Positions 6,762-14,766 are shown, numbered from the stretch's first letter. The stretch: 64,000 nucleotides of DNA from Nonomuraea sediminis (GCF_018531495.1 NZ_JAHDTI010000004.1:372001-436000); one strand, 5' to 3'. Translations and numbers: made by a program. Notes: a model not told the origin generated them from the sequence alone.

Positions 6762-8174
6762 TCAACAGGCGGGGTGGCGTTGGGGGAGGTTGAGGCGGTG
6801 GCGGAGGGTGCGGGCTGTGGAGAGGACGCGTTCGACCTCCGTGGGCGTGGGCCAGGGGGACGTGCCGGGGCGTAGCAGGGTGGTGCGGATCGCGGCGAGG
6901 TGGTCGATGGCGGTCTGGTGGAGGCCGCTGCGTTCGGCCAGCCACACCACCACGTCCGCGTGGTCGCGCAGGGGGCGGGTCGTGAGGTCCCAGGTGCCGA
7001 GGATTTCGGTGAGGTCCTGGACCGGGAGGGGCACCCCGCCGCGACGGCCGGTGGCCGCGGAGGCCAGTTCGGCGCGCGCCGTGAGTTCGGGCTCCGCGAG
7101 CCGGTCCCAGGTGGGCGGCGGCGGGTCGGCCAGCCAGCGCTCGGCCTCCTGCTGCTGCCCGGCGGCCGACAGCAGCCCGCCGAGCTCCAGCGTCGCCCGG
7201 TGGTGTCCGGCCAGCGCCGCCTGGCGGAACCAGTGCTGCCCGCCCGCCAGGTCGCCGAACTCGGCGATCAGCAGCAGCCCGAAGTTGTAGGCGGACTCGG
7301 CGTCGCCGCTGGCCGCGGCCCGGCCGAACCAATGGCTGGCCCCCTGCGAGTCGCTCAGCTCCACGCAGACGAACCCGGCCATCCGCTGGTCGTCCAGCCG
7401 CCCGGCGTTGGCGGCCCGCTCGTACCAGCCCAGGGCGGTGCGCAGGTCTCTGCGGGACAGCGCGATGCCGCCGAGCTGCGAGGCGGCCCCGGCGTGCTCG
7501 CTCTTGGCGGCCAGCCTGTAGTACGCCTCGGCGCCTTCGGGATCGCGGCCGGCCTGCAGGAACAGGCCCAGGCAGTAGGCGGACTCGGCATGGCCGCCGC
7601 GCGAGGCGTACTCCCACCAGCGCACGGTCTCCTCCTCCTCACCCGAGGAGTAGGCCAGGAAGCCCAGGTCGTGGGCGGAGGTCAGGTCGCCGTCGCCGGC
7701 CGCCTCGCGGTGCCACTCGCGGGCGGAGGCGGTCTCGCCCGCGTCCTCGCACAGCAGCGCCAGCCTGCGGGCCGCGGTGCCGGAGCCGGCCCTGGCCGCG
7801 GCCTCGAACCACTTCCTGGCGCCGGCCAGGTCGCCGCGCTGCTCGAGCAGGATGGTGGCCAGGTTGAGCGCGGCCTCGGCGTCGCCGGTGCCGGCGGCCA
7901 GCTCGTACCAGCTGACGGCCTCCTCCAGGCTGCCGTGCTTCTCGTGCCAGACGCCCAGGTTGTAGGTGCTGTCGATGTTGCCGCCCGCCGCCGCCCGCTC
8001 CCACCAGTGGCGGGCGGCCGAGCGGTCGCCGCGCTGGGCGTAGAGCTTGCCGAGCCGGTGCGCCGCCTGCGGGTCTCCGTCCTGCGCGGCGGCGAAGAGC
8101 TCGGCGTCGGGCTCAGAGCGCCGCGGGGAGGGGACCCGCACGGGCACCGTCACATCGGAATTCCCTTGCCACAT
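6762..8174 (-). CDS. Sel1-like / TPR repeat protein
   Basis: A 470-residue protein made of about nine Sel1-type repeats of 32-38 residues from roughly residue 25 to 330, each of the form 'A...LG.l....gd...A..Wy..AA..G'; examples are AAHRLGKLYAQRGDRSAARHW and STYNLGVWHEKHGSLEEAVSW. Such alpha-solenoids act as scaffolds for protein complexes, often in signalling. The C-terminal 130 residues are not repeats and contain a predicted helical segment around LTTRPLRDHADVVVWLAERS. No signal peptide or enzyme motif is seen. GGAGGG precedes the ATG by 5 nt. It is divergent from the GntR gene; its partner is unknown. Confidence 0.88.
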   Translation of the reverse strand: MWQGNSDVTVPVRVPSPRRSEPDAELFAAAQDGDPQAAHRLGKLYAQRGDRSAARHWWERAAAGGNIDSTYNLGVWHEKHGSLEEAVSWYELAAGTGDAEAALNLATILLEQRGDLAGARKWFEAAARAGSGTAARRLALLCEDAGETASAREWHREAAGDGDLTSAHDLGFLAYSSGEEEETVRWWEYASRGGHAESAYCLGLFLQAGRDPEGAEAYYRLAAKSEHAGAASQLGGIALSRRDLRTALGWYERAANAGRLDDQRMAGFVCVELSDSQGASHWFGRAAASGDAESAYNFGLLLIAEFGDLAGGQHWFRQAALAGHHRATLELGGLLSAAGQQQEAERWLADPPPPTWDRLAEPELTARAELASAATGRRGGVPLPVQDLTEILGTWDLTTRPLRDHADVVVWLAERSGLHQTAIDHLAAIRTTLLRPGTSPWPTPTEVERVLSTARTLRHRLNLPQRHPAC

Positions 8175-8276
8175 GTGCCCTCCTCACTTCAGCACAGCGT
8201 CGCACGTAACCAGGTGACAGCGGAGCGTAATCGAAGACTTCCTCACCTGGAGCCTGCAAAGGGATCCGGTCGTCCG

Positions 8277-8289
8277 TACAATTTTCGTC
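8277..8289 (+). promoter_or_regulatory. -10 element of a leaderless GntR gene
   Basis: TACAAT at 8277-8282 ends 7 nt before the ATG at 8290 and there is no Shine-Dalgarno sequence between them, so transcription probably starts at the ATG. Confidence 0.65.
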
Positions 8290-9054
8290 ATGGATTGGGA
8301 ACGCCGCCTCGCCCTGGACCCCGGCGCCGTCGTGCCGCTGTACTACCAACTGCGCGAACGCCTGCGCGCCGTGATCGCCGAGTGCGAGCCCGACACCCTG
8401 ATCCCGCCCGAAAAGGACCTGATGGGCTACGCGGGGGTGAGCCGGGCGACGGCCCGCCGCGCCATCGGTGACCTGGTCCAGGAGGGCCTGCTGGTGGCCC
8501 GCCAGGGCAGTGGCACCTACACCGCCCCGCTGGCCGTGGCCTCGGAACTGGGCAGGCCCACCGGCTTCACCGAGACGATGGCCAGGCTCGGCCGCAAGCC
8601 CACCGCCCAGGTGCTGTACGCGCGCACGCAGCCGTGCACGCCGGACCTGGCCCCCGCACTCGGGCTGGAGGCGGGCTCCGAGGTGGTGTTCGTCGAGCGG
8701 CTGCGCCTGCTCGACGGCGAGCCGTGCATGATCGAGAGCGCGCACCTGCCCGCCGCGCTGGTCCCCGGCATCCTGGGCGAGGATCTCACGGGCTCGCTGT
8801 ACGGCCTGCTCAGGCTGAAGTACGGCCTGGTGCCCGCCGCCGGCAGGGAGACCGTGGGCGCGGTCAACGCCGACTACCGGCTGGCGGGCCTGCTGCACGT
8901 GCCGATGGCGGCGGCGCTGCTGGCCACCTCGCGCACCACGGTCACGGCGGCCGGCCTGCCGATGGAGTACACCATCCGGCACGCCCGCGGCGACCTGGCG
9001 GTCTTCTCCGTCGAGCTGAACGACGCCAAGAACGCGCTCGAGGTCGAGCAGTGA
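8290..9054 (+). CDS. GntR-family regulator, HutC subfamily (UTRA domain)
   Basis: A 254-residue regulator. Residues about 12-78 form the winged helix, with PLYYQLRERLRAVI, then LMGYAGVSRATARRAIGDLV as the HTH and GLLVARQGSGTYT as the wing. Residues about 95-245 match the UTRA ligand domain (VVFVERLRLLDGEPCMIESA, then a MEYTIRHARGD ending typical of HutC members). These repressors bind sugars, amino acids or their phosphates. It looks leaderless. Its stop overlaps by 4 bp a GTG that would begin a second gene, now apparently truncated, so the natural target operon may have been lost. Confidence 0.93.
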   Translation: MDWERRLALDPGAVVPLYYQLRERLRAVIAECEPDTLIPPEKDLMGYAGVSRATARRAIGDLVQEGLLVARQGSGTYTAPLAVASELGRPTGFTETMARLGRKPTAQVLYARTQPCTPDLAPALGLEAGSEVVFVERLRLLDGEPCMIESAHLPAALVPGILGEDLTGSLYGLLRLKYGLVPAAGRETVGAVNADYRLAGLLHVPMAAALLATSRTTVTAAGLPMEYTIRHARGDLAVFSVELNDAKNALEVEQ

Positions 9055-9269
9055 GCGCATCCTGTACGGCGCGGCGAACTGGGCTGGGCGTGGCGATGCA
9101 GGCCTACCCGGTGGCCGACCTGCACGGTCACGCCCAGCCGCTGCTGGGCTACCTGCGCCTGCTCGGCGTGGAGCCGGACGACTCGGGCGGGCTCCACGCC
9201 GGGGGCCGGGGGCTGACGGTCACGGGAGGTTCTTCTCGGCCGCCTTCTCCCAGCTCGTGTTCGTGTTGA
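9051..9269 (+). pseudogene. Possible remnant of a metallophosphoesterase gene
   Basis: A GTG at 9051 overlaps the GntR stop in the usual GTGA coupling form. The frame reads AYPVADLHGHAQPLLGYLRL followed by LGVEPDDSGGLHAGGRG and then loses sense inside the end of the convergent hydrolase gene. A D-x-H-G start followed by a helix and a short loop resembles the first metal motif of calcineurin-like phosphoesterases, but the GDxxDRG motif that should follow is missing. The assignment rests on a short stretch and could be chance. Confidence 0.3.
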
Positions 9270-10044
9270 TCTCCGGTGTGGAGCCCGCGAAGGCGCCTCT
9301 GGCGTAGGTGTCGCCTTGCAGCGTGTACATCAGCCAGGCGGTCAGGTAGCCGAGGAAGCCGCCGCCCGTGCCCTGGATGGTGTTGTGGTCCGCGCCCTTG
9401 AGCAGCGCCTTGGCCGCCGCGCCCGGCACCGCGTTGTAGTAGTTCGTCACTGCGGAGTTGGGGGAGATGATGATGTCGTTGCTCCCGCTCATGAACAGGA
9501 CCGGGGAGGTCAGCTGGCCGACGTTGAACTTGTCTCCCGAACCCACCCAGATCGGGGCGGGCAGGGCGATCGGCACCACGGACTTGATCAGGCCGCCGGA
9601 CTTGGTGGCGGTGTTGACCGCGCCGCCCGCGCCCTGCGAGTGGCCGACCGCGCCCACCTTGGTCACGTCGAGCTTGCCGTAGAAGACGCTGCTCGGGTCG
9701 CTGTTGCGGTCGACGAGGTAGCGGGCCGCGGCGATCATCTCCGCGCCGGTGCCCGTCGTGGTGTCGGTGCTGGCCACCACGGCGAAGCCCCACGAGGCGA
9801 GCTGGTTGAGCACGCCCGGATACTGGGCGGGGGTGGCGTTGGTGCCGTTGCCCCAGGTGATGATCGGGTGCTTGAAGCCGCCCGCGCCCAGGTCGGCAGG
9901 GTAGTAGAGCTTGTAGTCGGTGCCCACGTCGGCGGTGGCGACCGCCCACGGACCCGCGGCCGCGTAGTGCGCCTCGATCGTAGCGGCGGCCGCCGGTCTG
10001 GTGAGGAATCCGAGGAGGAGTAGGACGGCGGAGATGAGCTTCAT
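9220..10044 (-). CDS. Secreted alpha/beta-hydrolase (chlorophyllase/cutinase-like esterase)
   Basis: A 274-residue extracellular serine hydrolase. The start at 10044 gives a clean signal peptide, MKLISAVLLLLGFLTRPAAAA, with AGGGGG 6 nt upstream; an upstream in-frame ATG at 10086 would bury it. HPIITWGNGTNATP forms the oxyanion-hole region, AVGHSQGAGGA holds the nucleophile serine, GSNDIII the likely acid and GADHNTIQ the histidine. The layout matches the actinobacterial group near chlorophyllases, cutinases and polyester hydrolases. No export or substrate-binding partner is adjacent. It is divergent from the M28-like gene and convergent with the truncated fragment at 9051. Confidence 0.85.
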   Translation of the reverse strand: MKLISAVLLLLGFLTRPAAAATIEAHYAAAGPWAVATADVGTDYKLYYPADLGAGGFKHPIITWGNGTNATPAQYPGVLNQLASWGFAVVASTDTTTGTGAEMIAAARYLVDRNSDPSSVFYGKLDVTKVGAVGHSQGAGGAVNTATKSGGLIKSVVPIALPAPIWVGSGDKFNVGQLTSPVLFMSGSNDIIISPNSAVTNYYNAVPGAAAKALLKGADHNTIQGTGGGFLGYLTAWLMYTLQGDTYARGAFAGSTPEINTNTSWEKAAEKNLP

Positions 10045-10095
10045 TCGGCCCCCTGTCTTGTACGGATGACCGATCATTTGCTTCACTCGTAACCG

Positions 10096-11406
10096 ATGTC
10101 AATGCTTGAATGGATAGAGACGATCACGGCGCGCGGCATCCGCAGGCCCGGCTATCCGGCCGACGAGTGGACCGAACGCTGGCTGGCGGAACGGCTCGCG
10201 GAGTTCGGCCTGGACGTGGCGCTCGAGCCGGTGGAGGTGACCCGCTGGCGGCCCGGTGGCGGCGTGCTCCGGCTCGACACCGGCGAGGAACTGCCCGGCT
10301 TCCCGCTGCCGTTCACCGCGCCCACCCCCGGCCTGCGGGCCAGGCTCGCCCGGCTGGAGGAGGCCGAGCCCGGCGACCTCGCGGTCGAGGAGGTGGCCTT
10401 CACCGAACTGCCGCAGTCGCTGGTCAAGACGCTGGCCACCGCGTACTACGACCCCGAGGGCGTCTTCGACTCGCTCGTGCAGACGATCCCGTTCGGCCCG
10501 CGGATGATGGAGGTTCTCGAGCCCGCGCTGGCCAAGGGAGCCGCCGGCTACATCGGGGCGCTGACCGGCCTGCCGTGGGAGACACGCGACTACTACGTGC
10601 CCTACGACGCCGTCGAGCGGCCCGTCCCCGGGCTCTGGCTCTCCGGCGCGGATGGCAGGGCGCTGCTCGACCGGCTACCTGCGATGGGCACGATCGTGTC
10701 CGAGTCGGTCAGCGACACCGTGACCACGCACAACGTGGTCGCCACGCTTCCGGGGAGCTCGCCGTACTGGGTGGTCGTGGGATCCCATCACGACGGGCCG
10801 TGGGCGTCGGCGGTGGAGGACGCCACCGGCATCGCGCTCGTGCTGGAGTCCGCGCGCCGCTGGGCCCGGGTGCCGCAGGAGGAAAGGCCGCACAACCTGC
10901 TCTTCCTGCTCACCTCCGGGCACATGGCGCACGCCGCGGGGACCAGGGCGTTCATCGAGGCGCACCGCGACCTGCTGGCCGACGTGGTGCTGCAGGTGCA
11001 CCTGGAGCACGCCGCGCTGCGCTGCGAGGGCGTGGACGGCAGGCTCGTGCCCACCGCGGATCCCGAGGTGCGCTGGTGGTTCACCACGCGGGCGGCGCAG
11101 CTCGAGCGGCTGGTCTGCCAGAGCCTGGAGGCGGAGGACCTGCGCAGGTCGTTCGTGCTGCCGCCGGACGTCTTCTCGCCGATGCCGCCGACCGACGGCG
11201 CGTTCTTCCACCCGGAGGGCGTGCCGCTCGTGCACTTCCTGTCGGCCCCCATGTACCTGTTCGACTCGGCCGACACCGTCGACAAGGTGGACGTGGCGGG
11301 GCTGGAGCCGCTGGCCGCGGCGGCCTTCCGCATCGTGCGGGGCACGGCGGGCTGGGACCCGGCGTCACTGCGCGAAGCGGATGAAGCCCGCATACATCCC
11401 CATTGA
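10096..11406 (+). CDS. M28-family peptidase-like protein with altered metal site
   Basis: A 436-residue protein of the M28 aminopeptidase fold with an inserted PA-like region in the N-terminal half. VVVGSHHDGP gives the first His, and AVEDATGIALVLESARRW the bridging acid region. In classical members the next strand ends in an EE pair that supplies the base and a metal ligand; here it reads LLTSGHMAHAAGTRAF, so both glutamates are absent and a His occupies the area. HLEHAALRCEG and VHFLSAPMYLFDSADT follow. It may be a non-classical or inactive peptidase. No signal peptide is visible. The start (ATG 10096 or 10102) lacks a clear ribosome site. Its 3' end overlaps the convergent gene by 42 bp. 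Confidence 0.8.
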   Translation: MSMLEWIETITARGIRRPGYPADEWTERWLAERLAEFGLDVALEPVEVTRWRPGGGVLRLDTGEELPGFPLPFTAPTPGLRARLARLEEAEPGDLAVEEVAFTELPQSLVKTLATAYYDPEGVFDSLVQTIPFGPRMMEVLEPALAKGAAGYIGALTGLPWETRDYYVPYDAVERPVPGLWLSGADGRALLDRLPAMGTIVSESVSDTVTTHNVVATLPGSSPYWVVVGSHHDGPWASAVEDATGIALVLESARRWARVPQEERPHNLLFLLTSGHMAHAAGTRAFIEAHRDLLADVVLQVHLEHAALRCEGVDGRLVPTADPEVRWWFTTRAAQLERLVCQSLEAEDLRRSFVLPPDVFSPMPPTDGAFFHPEGVPLVHFLSAPMYLFDSADTVDKVDVAGLEPLAAAAFRIVRGTAGWDPASLREADEARIHPH

Positions 11407-12222
11407 GCAGACGTACCGCAACGTGCCCGGCGGTTGCGGAGGAAGGCGCACGATCGACGGCAACGCGTAGTCACGCCCCTCGATCGTGACCGTGCCGGTG
11501 CATCCCCGGTCGACCAGCCGGAAGTCGAGCGTCACCGGCACTCCCGCACGTAACGCGACGAACCCGGGCCGGTATCCCTCGCGCGTCGCCCAGATCGTGG
11601 CCGAACTCCCGCCCGCGGTGGCCGCCGCGGGCGCCGCCGGCTCGGGCAGCCAGCCGCCCAGGCTCAGCCCCGAGCCGATCGTCCACACCCCCGCGGCCAG
11701 CGCGACCACCCCCGCGACCCGCGCCAGCCTGGTCCGCGACACCCGCCGCAGCAGGAAGCCGAGCAGCGCGAACGCCGGGGCCGAGCCGAGCACGAACCCG
11801 GCCATCACCGCCGCCCCGCCCAGCGGCGACCCGCTGGACACCGCCACGAGCTCCATGCCGACCGTGACCCCGCACGGCACCAGGATCGTGGCCGCCCCCA
11901 CGAGCACGGGAATCCCCGGCCTGGCGGGCGCCGGGCAGTCCACGCGGTCACGCCTGATCAGCCTGACCGCGAAGACGATCACCACGATCCCTGCCGCGAC
12001 CAGGGACACCGCCCTGACCGGCGGCGGCAGCCGTACGACCGAGCCGAGCCAGCCGAGCAGCGCCCCCGCCAGCGTGTAGGAGCCGAGCCTGCCGGCCAGG
12101 AACCAGCCGACCTTGCCGTCCACCCCCGCCAGCAGCCCGCCCTGGACGGCGGTGCACGAGGCGGTGCCTGCCACCAGCCCGGCGGCGAGCCCGCTGCCGA
12201 GCAGGGCGATGATCGCCTGCAT
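11365..12222 (-). CDS. TauE/SafE-like (UreH/CcdA-type) membrane protein with C-terminal cupredoxin-like domain
   Basis: A 285-residue fusion. Residues 1-190 hold about six membrane helices, with TASCTAVQGGLLAG at the start of the first bundle and ILVPCGVTVGMELVAV in the second; the paired Cys-containing GxxxxC and PCG motifs are those of the UreH/DsbD-like transporter group linked to copper and heme handling. Residues 200-285 form a small beta domain with YRPGFVALRAGVPVTLDF and end RYVCSMGMYAGFIRF, resembling the EfeO-type cupredoxin tail in which Cys and Met bind copper. A role in copper movement or delivery is an inference from these two parts. Convergent with the M28-like gene. Confidence 0.8.
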   Translation of the reverse strand: MQAIIALLGSGLAAGLVAGTASCTAVQGGLLAGVDGKVGWFLAGRLGSYTLAGALLGWLGSVVRLPPPVRAVSLVAAGIVVIVFAVRLIRRDRVDCPAPARPGIPVLVGAATILVPCGVTVGMELVAVSSGSPLGGAAVMAGFVLGSAPAFALLGFLLRRVSRTRLARVAGVVALAAGVWTIGSGLSLGGWLPEPAAPAAATAGGSSATIWATREGYRPGFVALRAGVPVTLDFRLVDRGCTGTVTIEGRDYALPSIVRLPPQPPGTLRYVCSMGMYAGFIRFAQ

Positions 12223-12272
12223 AGTCGCAACGTAACGTCGCCTGACGGGTGCGGCCAGTCACAGTTTGTTTA

Positions 12273-12539
12273 CTACGAGCCTCCCTTGATCACCGAGATG
12301 CGCTGGAAGTACTCGTCGTCGCTCATCTCGCCGCGCGCGTACCGCTCGGCGAGGATCTGCTCCGCCGACGCCGTCGGCCCCGCCGGGGTACGGCGCAGCG
12401 GCCCCCAACCGCCGCGCCGCCACGCCCAGAGGGCCAGGCCGACCGCGGCGACCCAGAACAGGCCCCAGAGGAGCGGGATGATCGGCCAGAAGCCGCCGCC
12501 CCAGCCCCAGCCCCAGTGCGCCATCGCGAGTGCGTTCAT
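12273..12539 (-). CDS. Small membrane protein with SHOCT domain
   Basis: An 88-residue protein. Residues 10-42 are a Trp/Gly-rich membrane segment (GGFWPIIPLLWGLFWVAAVG), and residues 56-85 are a SHOCT motif, SAEQILAERYARGEMSDDEY, the short C-terminal domain found on many actinobacterial membrane and stress proteins. AAGGAGG stands 8 nt before the ATG. It lies between the copper-type membrane protein and the Clp-N/HTH pair, all on the minus strand. The function of SHOCT is unknown, perhaps oligomerisation. Confidence 0.88.
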   Translation of the reverse strand: MNALAMAHWGWGWGGGFWPIIPLLWGLFWVAAVGLALWAWRRGGWGPLRRTPAGPTASAEQILAERYARGEMSDDEYFQRISVIKGGS

Positions 12540-12671
12540 GTCTCTGTCCTCCTTGTCCGATGCTCCTCAGCATCGCTCCGGAGGCATGGCCGCCGAATCG
12601 GACAGCGGGCCCCTCCTGCCATCCGACCAGGGGAGTGCGCGCCGCCTCTCGCGCTACGCCCGGGGAGGTAG

Positions 12672-13133
12672 TCAGGCCAGGCGGGCGCGCACCTCGGCGC
12701 GGTCCACGCCGAGCTCGTCGATCAGCGCGGCCACCGGGTCGGGCGGCTGCTGGTCGAGCAGCACGAGCAGGAGGTGCTTGGGCCCCTGCTTGTTACGGGT
12801 CCGCATCGTCGTCGCCTTGAGCGCCTGGTTGACGGCCTCCCGCGCGCTGGAGGTGAAGTTGGTGCCCGGTATCCCCGGATGCTTGCGCGGCCGCCGATCG
12901 GGCACCTCGCCGACGTCTATGCCGATCGCGCTCAGCGCCGCCCGGTCAAGCGCCTCGAGCCCGGCGCGCGCGGTGTCGAGGGGGACGCCGAGCGCCAGGG
13001 CGGTCTCGGAGTCGGGGTCCCGCAGCAGGCCGAGCAGCAGGTGCTCGGTGCCCATCCGGCGGTCGCCGCGCTGCCGCGCCTCGTCGAGTGCGGCCTTCAC
13101 AGCCGTGGAGAAGGGGTTCACCGTGGACCTCAT
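12672..13133 (-). CDS. Stand-alone Clp-N (ClpC/ClpB N-terminal repeat) domain protein
   Basis: A 153-residue protein consisting of two Clp R-type repeats and nothing else: FSTAVKAALDEARQRGDRRM then GTEHLLLGLLRDPDSETALA, and later SSAREAVNQALKATTMR with GPKHLLLVLLDQQ. The AAA+ ATPase modules of ClpC are missing. In ClpC this domain receives adaptors and substrates, so a free copy could act as an adaptor, decoy or sensor (inference). Its ATG overlaps the stop of the upstream HTH gene by 4 bp; the two are clearly co-translated, and the pair is divergent from a flavin monooxygenase. Confidence 0.92.
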   Translation of the reverse strand: MRSTVNPFSTAVKAALDEARQRGDRRMGTEHLLLGLLRDPDSETALALGVPLDTARAGLEALDRAALSAIGIDVGEVPDRRPRKHPGIPGTNFTSSAREAVNQALKATTMRTRNKQGPKHLLLVLLDQQPPDPVAALIDELGVDRAEVRARLA

Positions 13134-13333
13134 TTCCCGTACTTGGCGTGCACCGACTGGCGGGACATGCCCAGCGCGTCACCGATCTGTTCCCACGTCC
13201 AGCCCTGCTCCCTGGCCAGCGCGACCGAGATGGCCTCGACCTGCTCGGCCAGCCGGTGCAGCGCGCCCACGGCGCGCAGGCCCATGGCCGGGTCGTTGGA
13301 CTTGATGCGCTCGGAAAGTTCTCCCATGTCCAC
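13130..13333 (-). CDS. Small helix-turn-helix regulator
   Basis: A 67-residue protein. The N-terminal half is helical (MGLRAVGALHRLAEQVEAIS), and the C-terminal half is an HTH: EQGWTWEQIGDALGMSRQSV followed by HAKYGK. The GTG at 13333 is preceded 6 nt away by TAGCCT (minus strand), so the mRNA is probably leaderless. It overlaps the Clp-N gene by 4 bp. The perfect 19-bp inverted repeat directly upstream is the obvious operator, shared with the divergent monooxygenase. How the Clp-N partner changes its activity is unknown. Confidence 0.9.
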   Translation of the reverse strand: MDMGELSERIKSNDPAMGLRAVGALHRLAEQVEAISVALAREQGWTWEQIGDALGMSRQSVHAKYGK

Positions 13334-13334
13334 G

Positions 13335-13382
13335 CTGTCAGGCTAGATTGACAGGCTTCGTTTTGTCAATCTAGCCTGACAG
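13335..13382. promoter_or_regulatory. 48-bp palindromic divergent promoter/operator
   Basis: CTGTCAGGCTAGATTGACA (13335-13353) and its exact inverse (13364-13382) flank 10 nt. Each arm contains TGTCA-N8-TGACA, itself a dyad. Each strand carries TTGACA followed 18 bp later by TAGCCT, and these two -10 elements end 6-7 nt before the GTG at 13333 and the ATG at 13385. One element can thus promote and control both genes. Confidence 0.88.
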
Positions 13383-13384
13383 GC

Positions 13385-14740
13385 ATGGACGAGATGGAGA
13401 TCGTGATCGTGGGAGCGGGCCCCGTGGGGCTCATGCTGGCCTGCGAGCTGGGCCTGGCCGGGGTCAGGCCGGTGCTGCTCGACAAGCGGCCTGAGCGGAG
13501 CGCGCTGCCCAAGGCCAACGGCTTCGGCGGGCAGATCGTGCGCGTGCTGGCCCTGCGCGGGCTGCTCGAACGCTTCGAGAAGGCCGCCTCCTACGCGGGC
13601 AGGCCGCCCGGGTTCCCGTTCGGCGGCGTGCCCGTCGGCTTCGCCGGGCTGGACGTGGGTCTCGATCTGCTGGCCGTACAGCAGCCGCAGATCGAGCGCA
13701 TTCTCGAGGAACGCGCCGCCGAGCTGGGCATCCAGGTCGAATGGGGCGCGGAGGTGAGCTCGCTCGACGACCTGCGCGCCCGCTACGTGGTCGGCTGCGA
13801 CGGCGCGAGCAGCACCGTGCGCGAGCTGGCCGGCTTCGACTTCCCCGGCACTACCGAAGAGGACGTGGTACGGCTCGGCCACTTCAGGTCCGTGCGCGCC
13901 AAGGGCATCTTCGGCGAGGCGGGCCAGTGGCGGCACACGCCCCGCGGCCAGGCCATCGTCACCTCGCTGCAGCCGGGCATCTTCGTCGTCGGCGTGCGCG
14001 AGAAGGGCGCCCAGCCGGCGGGCCCGATGACCGTCGAGGAGCTACGGGACTCGCTGCGCCGGGTGCTCGACACCGACGTCGAGCTGGGCGAGCCCATCTG
14101 GGTCTCGCGCACGGTCGCCCAGGCCAGGCAGGCCACCGAGTACAGAAGGGGCGACGTCTTCCTGGCCGGCGACGCGGCCCACCTGTTCCCCGCCGGGGGA
14201 TCCTCGCTCAACGTGGGCCTGATGGACGCCGTGAACCTGGGCTGGAAGCTGGCCGCCGCCGTCCACGGCACCGCCCCTGACGGGCTGCTCGACACCTACC
14301 ACGCCGAACGCCACCCGGCCGGGGCCGCCGCGCTGCGCCAGACCCGGGCCCAGGCCGCGCTCGGCCGGCTCGACGGCGAGGATGGCGAGGCGCTGCGCGG
14401 CCTGCTGGCCGAGCTGTTCGCCTACGACGGGCCGCGCCGGCACCTCGCCGAGGTGCTGCAGGGGTCCGACGTCAGGTACGGCTCCGCCGCACACCCGCTG
14501 GTCGGGCGGCTCGTCCCCGAGCTGGGCGTGGGCGCCGAGCTCCTGCGGGCCGCCAAGCCCTTCGTGGTGGACTTCACCGGCGGCGTGGCCGGTTCGATCG
14601 GGATCGACGTGGTCCGTGCGGAGATGCCGGACCCGCCCGCGGACACGCTGCTGATCCGGCCCGACGGCTACGTGGCCTGGGCCGGGGCCGACGGGCTCGA
14701 GGAGGCCCTGGCCTCGGTCAGGAAAACCGGATCGTCATAG
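13385..14740 (+). CDS. FAD-dependent aromatic monooxygenase (PHBH/rifampicin monooxygenase type)
   Basis: A 451-residue class A flavoprotein that would hydroxylate an aromatic substrate using NAD(P)H and oxygen. Motifs in order: IVGAGPVGLMLACELGLAG for FAD ADP binding, VVGCDGASSTVRELAG for the DG motif, and FLAGDAAHLFPAGGSSLNVG for the GD motif, then a shortened thioredoxin-like C-terminal domain. The pattern is that of polyketide hydroxylases and Rox-type rifamycin-inactivating enzymes, so drug or natural-product modification is possible. The gene starts at the edge of the palindromic operator and looks leaderless. An ABC-F gene follows, which makes a small resistance island plausible (inference). 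Confidence 0.9.
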   Translation: MDEMEIVIVGAGPVGLMLACELGLAGVRPVLLDKRPERSALPKANGFGGQIVRVLALRGLLERFEKAASYAGRPPGFPFGGVPVGFAGLDVGLDLLAVQQPQIERILEERAAELGIQVEWGAEVSSLDDLRARYVVGCDGASSTVRELAGFDFPGTTEEDVVRLGHFRSVRAKGIFGEAGQWRHTPRGQAIVTSLQPGIFVVGVREKGAQPAGPMTVEELRDSLRRVLDTDVELGEPIWVSRTVAQARQATEYRRGDVFLAGDAAHLFPAGGSSLNVGLMDAVNLGWKLAAAVHGTAPDGLLDTYHAERHPAGAAALRQTRAQAALGRLDGEDGEALRGLLAELFAYDGPRRHLAEVLQGSDVRYGSAAHPLVGRLVPELGVGAELLRAAKPFVVDFTGGVAGSIGIDVVRAEMPDPPADTLLIRPDGYVAWAGADGLEEALASVRKTGSS

Positions 14741-14754
14741 GCCGGCCGTATGGC

Positions 14755-14766
14755 TACCATGTGAGC
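14755..14766 (+). promoter_or_regulatory. -10 element for the leader peptide of the ABC-F gene
   Basis: TACCAT (14755-14760) ends 6 nt before the leader ATG at 14767, so the leader would be translated without a 5' UTR. A weak -35, TCGTCA, lies 17 bp upstream at 14732-14737. Confidence 0.5.

Noticed and set aside
6202..7290. A 362-codon plus-strand frame running from the repeat gap into the Sel1 gene
   Set aside because: Crosses R1 and R2 repeats and then reads the Sel1 gene backwards; no ribosome site.
12672..13133. Truncated ClpC pseudogene
   Set aside because: The frame ends cleanly after two full repeats, no ATPase remnant follows, and it is coupled to the HTH gene, so a genuine stand-alone protein is more likely.
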